Origin: Microbacterium sp. HD4P20
GTDB lineage: Bacteria > Actinomycetota > Actinomycetes > Actinomycetales > Microbacteriaceae
Reading direction: 5' to 3'
Length of the DNA stretch: 64,000 nt
Assembly (NCBI RefSeq): GCF_019449275.2
Contig: NZ_JAHZQZ020000011.1
Coordinates: 1-64,000, forward strand
Part shown: positions 61,041 to 64,000 of the stretch, in pieces
Position numbering within the stretch: the first letter of the stretch is position 1
How the letters are laid out: each line of letters starts with the position of its first letter
Position numbers and translations under genes: made by a program
The notes under the pieces: generated by a model
The model's input: only the letters and a program-made list of their open reading frames with translations
Databases searched by the model: none
What the model was told of the DNA's origin: nothing

Positions 61041-62366
61041 TTACGCGCCCGCCGTCATCCACGCCGAGCCGCGCACCCGCCAGCCCAGGGTGACCAGGCG
61101 AGCGAGCATGTAGACGCCGAAGAACGAGACCGCGAGCCACGCCAGGCCGGCCGCGCCGGCGGGATGCAGCAGCGCCACGAGCACGAGAGCCGGCAGGAAC
61201 GGCACGAGGTTCAGCACGCCGACGACCGCCAGGTACTTCGCGTCGCCGGCTCCGATGAGCACGCCGTCGAGAACGAACACGATCCCGCACACGGGCTGCG
61301 CGATCGCGAGCACGAGGAGCGCGGGCTGCACCAGGGCGGCGATCGCGGCATCCCCCGTGAACAGCAGTCCGATCACGCCCGACAGGGCGCCGATGACGAC
61401 CCCGACGATCACGCCGAACCAGGCGCCCCATGCCACGGTTCGCGCCAGCACGCGCCGGACGGTGCGGGTGTCGTCGGCGCCGAGGCCCTTGCCCACGAGC
61501 GCCTGCGCCGCGATGGCGAGGGCGTCCAGTGTGAATGCCGCGGTCGAGAAGATCGTGAAGGCGACCTGCCATCCGGCGAGCTCGTCGGTGCCGAGGCCCG
61601 TCGCCACGGCGACCGTCGCGAGCAGGGCAACTCGCAGCGATACGGTGCGGACGAACAACCAGCCGCCGGCGCGGGCCGAGCCGCGCACGCCCTCGCGCTG
61701 GGGGCGGACGGATGCCTCGTGCCGGCGCGCGAGCCGCGCCACGACCACGACGTAGGCGGCCACCATTCCCCATTGGGCCACGACCGTGCCGACCGCGGAG
61801 CCCGCGATGCCCCAGCCGAAGCCGTAGATGAAGAGCCAGTTCAGGAGCGCGTTCGAGGCGAAGCCGAGCCCGGCGATCCACAGCGGCGTGACCGTGTTCT
61901 GCAGGCCCCGCAGCAGGCCGGTGGCAGCGAAGACGACCAGCATCGCGGGAAGGCCCCACATCGAGATGCCGAGGTAGATCTCCGCCTGTTCGGCAACGAC
62001 GGGTGAGGCGCCGAAGAGCCCGACGAGGCCGGGGGTCACGAGGTAGCCCACCAGCGCCAGCACCGCGCCGATGCCCAGCGCCAGCCACATCCCGTCGATG
62101 CCGACCGACACCGCGCGCGATGGGTCGCCCGCGCCGAAGCGGCGTGCGACGGCCGGCGTCGTCGAGTAGGCGAGGAACACCATGAGCCCGACAATGGTCT
62201 GCAGCACGGCCGACGCGATGCCCAGGCCGGCCAGTGGCTCGATGCCCAGGTGACCCACCAGCGCCGAGTCGACGATGAGGAACAGCGGCTCGGCGACGAG
62301 CGCACCCAGCGCCGGGACGGCCAGCCGCAGGATGTCGCGATTCAGCGTGTCTGGCGCACTCGTCAC
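61041..62366 (-). CDS. MATE family efflux transporter (DinF-like)
   Basis: Multidrug/Na+ or H+ antiporter of 441 residues with twelve helices in two six-helix halves. Family pieces are LNRDILRLAVPALGALVAEPLFLIVDSALVGHLGIEPLAGLGIA (1-55) and GLLRGLQNTVTPLWIAGLGFASNALLNWLF (about 155-185). GTG 62366 is chosen: TAGGCT lies 7 nt upstream, and the longer open frame runs into the repeat array and is not credible as protein. The substrate is unknown. Confidence 0.88.
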   Translation of the reverse strand: MTSAPDTLNRDILRLAVPALGALVAEPLFLIVDSALVGHLGIEPLAGLGIASAVLQTIVGLMVFLAYSTTPAVARRFGAGDPSRAVSVGIDGMWLALGIGAVLALVGYLVTPGLVGLFGASPVVAEQAEIYLGISMWGLPAMLVVFAATGLLRGLQNTVTPLWIAGLGFASNALLNWLFIYGFGWGIAGSAVGTVVAQWGMVAAYVVVVARLARRHEASVRPQREGVRGSARAGGWLFVRTVSLRVALLATVAVATGLGTDELAGWQVAFTIFSTAAFTLDALAIAAQALVGKGLGADDTRTVRRVLARTVAWGAWFGVIVGVVIGALSGVIGLLFTGDAAIAALVQPALLVLAIAQPVCGIVFVLDGVLIGAGDAKYLAVVGVLNLVPFLPALVLVALLHPAGAAGLAWLAVSFFGVYMLARLVTLGWRVRGSAWMTAGA

Positions 62367-62387
62367 CCTCCCGAGCCTACGAGCCCT

Positions 62388-62452
62388 CGCCCCTCTCTCC
62401 CCTCTCCCGTGTGCCCCTCTCTCCTCTCTCCTCTCTCCTGTGCCCCCTTCTC
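62388..62452 (+). repeat. CT-rich (polypyrimidine) tract
   Basis: About 65 nt almost entirely C and T, with repeated CTCTCTCC words. It lies directly next to the 20-bp repeat array; on the minus strand it is a GA tract in front of the MATE gene. Confidence 0.7.
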
Positions 62453-62453
62453 G

Positions 62454-62678
62454 CCGAGCATGTGGGTTTCCCACCGAGCATGTGGGTTTCCCACCGAGCA
62501 TGTGGCACATGGTCGGTGCGGGAGGCACATGGTCGGCGCAAAACCGACATGGTCGGTGCAGGAGGCACATGGTCGGCGCGAAACCGACATGGTCGGTGCA
62601 GGAGGGACATGGTCGGTGCAGGGGGCACATGGTCGGCGCAAACCGACATGGTCGGCGCGGGAGGGACATGGTGGCGGG
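62454..62678 (+). repeat. Tandem array with 20-bp period (two unit types)
   Basis: Two full and one partial copy of CCGAGCATGTGGGTTTCCCA (62454, 62474, 62494) run into nine units of ACATGGTCGG(T/C)GC plus a 7-nt filler. Units start at 62507, 62527, 62547, 62567, 62587, 62607, 62627, 62646 and 62666: all spacings are 20 bp except one of 19. The filler is mainly of two kinds, GGAGG-like and AAAACCG-like; after the latter the unit becomes CCGA-CATGG-TCGG, an inverted repeat. Confidence 0.9.
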
Positions 62679-62700
62679 AAGAGGTGCGGCTCGGGGCGGC

Positions 62701-62706
62701 TAACCT
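62701..62706 (+). promoter_or_regulatory. -10 element of the M13 peptidase gene
   Basis: TAACCT ends 7 nt before the ATG at 62714, giving a leaderless transcript. It follows the repeat array by about 20 nt, so proteins bound to the array would sit in the -35 and upstream region. Confidence 0.6.
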
Positions 62707-62713
62707 GGAACGC

Positions 62714-64000
62714 ATGACCGATGCCCCCCGCTCCGGTCTCGCGCTCGAGGAGCTGAGCGCCGAGATCCGCCCTCAGGACGATCTTTTCCGCCACGTGAAC
62801 GGTGCGTGGCTGGAACGCACCGACATCCCGGACGACAAGGCGCGGTGGGGCTCGTTCCATCTCATCGCCGAGCAGGCTGAGAAGGACGTCCACGCGATCG
62901 TCATGGAGTCCACGGATGCCGAGGCCGGCACCGAGACCCGTAAGATCGGCGATCTCTACACGAGCTTCATGGACACCGAGCGCATCAACGAGCTCGGGGC
63001 AGCCCCGCTGGCCGGCCTCCTGTCCCGTGTGGACGAGATCAGCGACATCGCCGGGTTCCTGCGCACGACGGGCGAGCTCGAGCGCGACGGCGTCGCCGCG
63101 CTGATCCACTTGTACGTCGAGCCCGACCCCGGCAACCCGCAGCGGTACGTGCCATTCTTCATCCAGGGCGGGCTTTCGCTCCCGGACGAGAGCTACTACC
63201 GTCTCGACAACTTCGAGCCCACCCGCACCGCGTTTCGCGCGCACGTGCAGAAGATGCTCGAGCTGGCGGGTGTGGCCGACGCGGAGGCATCCGCTGATCG
63301 CATCTTCGCGCTCGAGACGGAGCTTGCCACCCACCACTGGGACAACGTCGCCAGCCGCGATGCCGTCAAGACGTACAACCTGATGTCGTGGGACGACCTC
63401 CAGACGCTCGCGGGCGCCGACCTGGGCCCGTGGCTGGAAGGCGCCGCCGCCGAGCACGCCGCGGCGTTCGCCGAGGTCAACGTGTATCAGCCGAGCTTCT
63501 TCGAGGGGCTCGGGTCACTGCTGGTCGAGGACCGCCTCGAGGACTGGAAGGCGTGGCTGCGCTTCGCCGCCGTGCACTCGGCCGCCGCCTTCCTCTCGGA
63601 GGAGTTCGTCGCCGAGAACTTCGCGTTCTACGGCACGCAGCTCACCGGCGTGCCGGTCAACCGCGAGCGCTGGAAGCGGGGCGTGAGCCTGGCCGAGGCC
63701 GCCATGGGCGAGGCCATCGGCCGTGTCTACGTCGAGCGTCACTTCCCGCCCGCGGCGAAGGAGGCGATGGACGAGCTGGTCGCGAACCTCATCGAGGCCT
63801 ACCGCCAGTCGATCACCGACCTCGAGTGGATGAGCCCCGAGACGCGCGAGCGCGCGCTGGCCAAGCTCGACGCCTTCACGCCGAAGATCGGCTACCCCGT
63901 GAAGTGGAAGGACTACTCGACGCTCGAGATCGCGGCCGACGACCTCGTCGGCAACGTGCGTCGCGCGCACGTGTGGGAGCACGATCGCCAGCTCGCCAAG
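62714..64000 (+). CDS. M13 family (neprilysin/PepO-like) metallopeptidase, 3'-truncated by the window edge
   Basis: The first 429 codons of a peptidase that normally has about 650 residues. The visible part is the M13 N-terminal domain: QDDLFRHVNGAWLERTDIPDDKARWGSF (about 21-48), YVEPDPGNPQRYVPFFIQGGLSLPDESYY and WMSPETRERALAKLDAFTPKIGYP (about 370-393). The zinc site HExxH lies beyond the window. There is no signal peptide or membrane helix, so it is probably a cytoplasmic oligopeptidase, as in other actinobacterial PepO. The start ATG has TAACCT 7 nt upstream. Confidence 0.9.
   Translation, partial: MTDAPRSGLALEELSAEIRPQDDLFRHVNGAWLERTDIPDDKARWGSFHLIAEQAEKDVHAIVMESTDAEAGTETRKIGDLYTSFMDTERINELGAAPLAGLLSRVDEISDIAGFLRTTGELERDGVAALIHLYVEPDPGNPQRYVPFFIQGGLSLPDESYYRLDNFEPTRTAFRAHVQKMLELAGVADAEASADRIFALETELATHHWDNVASRDAVKTYNLMSWDDLQTLAGADLGPWLEGAAAEHAAAFAEVNVYQPSFFEGLGSLLVEDRLEDWKAWLRFAAVHSAAAFLSEEFVAENFAFYGTQLTGVPVNRERWKRGVSLAEAAMGEAIGRVYVERHFPPAAKEAMDELVANLIEAYRQSITDLEWMSPETRERALAKLDAFTPKIGYPVKWKDYSTLEIAADDLVGNVRRAHVWEHDRQLAK

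Larger units (their letters stand above)
62367..62713. other. Gene-free 347-nt divergent gap with CT tract and repeat array
   Basis: Apart from the two promoters at its ends (TAGGCT for MATE, TAACCT for the peptidase) it is filled by a pyrimidine tract and a 20-bp-period repeat array. Several frames stay open through the array only because the repeats lack stop codons. Confidence 0.75.

Noticed and set aside
62367..62669. N-terminal extension of the MATE protein through the repeat array
   Set aside because: The Cys/His/Pro-rich repeats arise only because the array lacks stop codons. The MATE family starts at LNRDILRL, and GTG 62366 has a -10 element at leaderless distance.
62454..62678. CRISPR array
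   Set aside because: The period of 20 bp is far too short, the fillers are 7 nt and repeat themselves, and there are no cas genes.

Overview
The window is a 64 kb piece of a high-GC actinobacterial chromosome, most likely Microbacteriaceae and probably Microbacterium or a close relative. The evidence is the strong G/C third-position bias, the frequent Ala-Ser codon pair written gc-ggc-atcc, the many GTG starts, a large share of genes whose -10 hexamer lies 6-7 nt before the start codon (leaderless mRNAs), an HspR-type HAIR operator in front of clpB, and the family content. No rRNA, tRNA, phage, transposase, integrase or CRISPR genes were seen. The genus is an inference; no marker gene was aligned.

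Layout. 1-8.5 kb: a 5'-truncated surface protein built from DUF11-like repeats with a LAVTGG anchor, a large LuxR/MalT-like regulator, and a choice-of-anchor A surface protein with six DUF5979-like repeats and an LPATGG anchor. 8.5-18.8 kb: MmcQ/YjbR protein, a SulP transporter, a HAD phosphatase, an operon of AI-2E permease, DUF998 membrane protein and K+ channel, a three-gene SHOCT/DUF6325/SHOCT cassette, a second AI-2E permease and cardiolipin synthase. 18.8-24.5 kb: arylsulfatase with its formylglycine-generating enzyme, then SulP plus GAP-family exporter. 24.6-33 kb: two GT4 glycosyltransferases, a 38-residue membrane peptide facing a GlxA regulator, DUF7144, a third SulP transporter, and an N-domain-less ClpB under a HAIR site.

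33-37.5 kb holds a compact candidate biosynthetic cluster: UbiA prenyltransferase on one strand and, convergent to it, type III polyketide synthase, SAM methyltransferase and FAD monooxygenase, the last two overlapping. It resembles the Streptomyces srs phenolic-lipid operon with a prenyltransferase added. 37.6-47 kb: small membrane protein, MFS transporter and ArsR-like repressor sharing two identical palindromes, glucose-6-phosphate dehydrogenase, GH15 enzyme, a membrane gene and a VOC gene sitting between duplicated fragments of their flanking genes, and an ABC-2 exporter. 47-53 kb: FMN reductase, a two-component system, and an ECF sigma factor fused in one chain to an anti-sigma zinc finger, a membrane segment and an extracytoplasmic domain.

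53-64 kb: exonuclease III, pyrE, YdeI-like protein coupled to a 38-residue membrane peptide, NagD-like phosphatase, SDR, a four-gene metal-uptake operon (lipoprotein, ATPase, permease, DtxR/MntR) with two perfect 16-bp operators, a TrmH methyltransferase, a MATE exporter, a striking 20-bp-period repeat array, and the start of an M13 peptidase that runs off the right edge. Several intergenic regions carry long imperfect palindromes that no gene explains.
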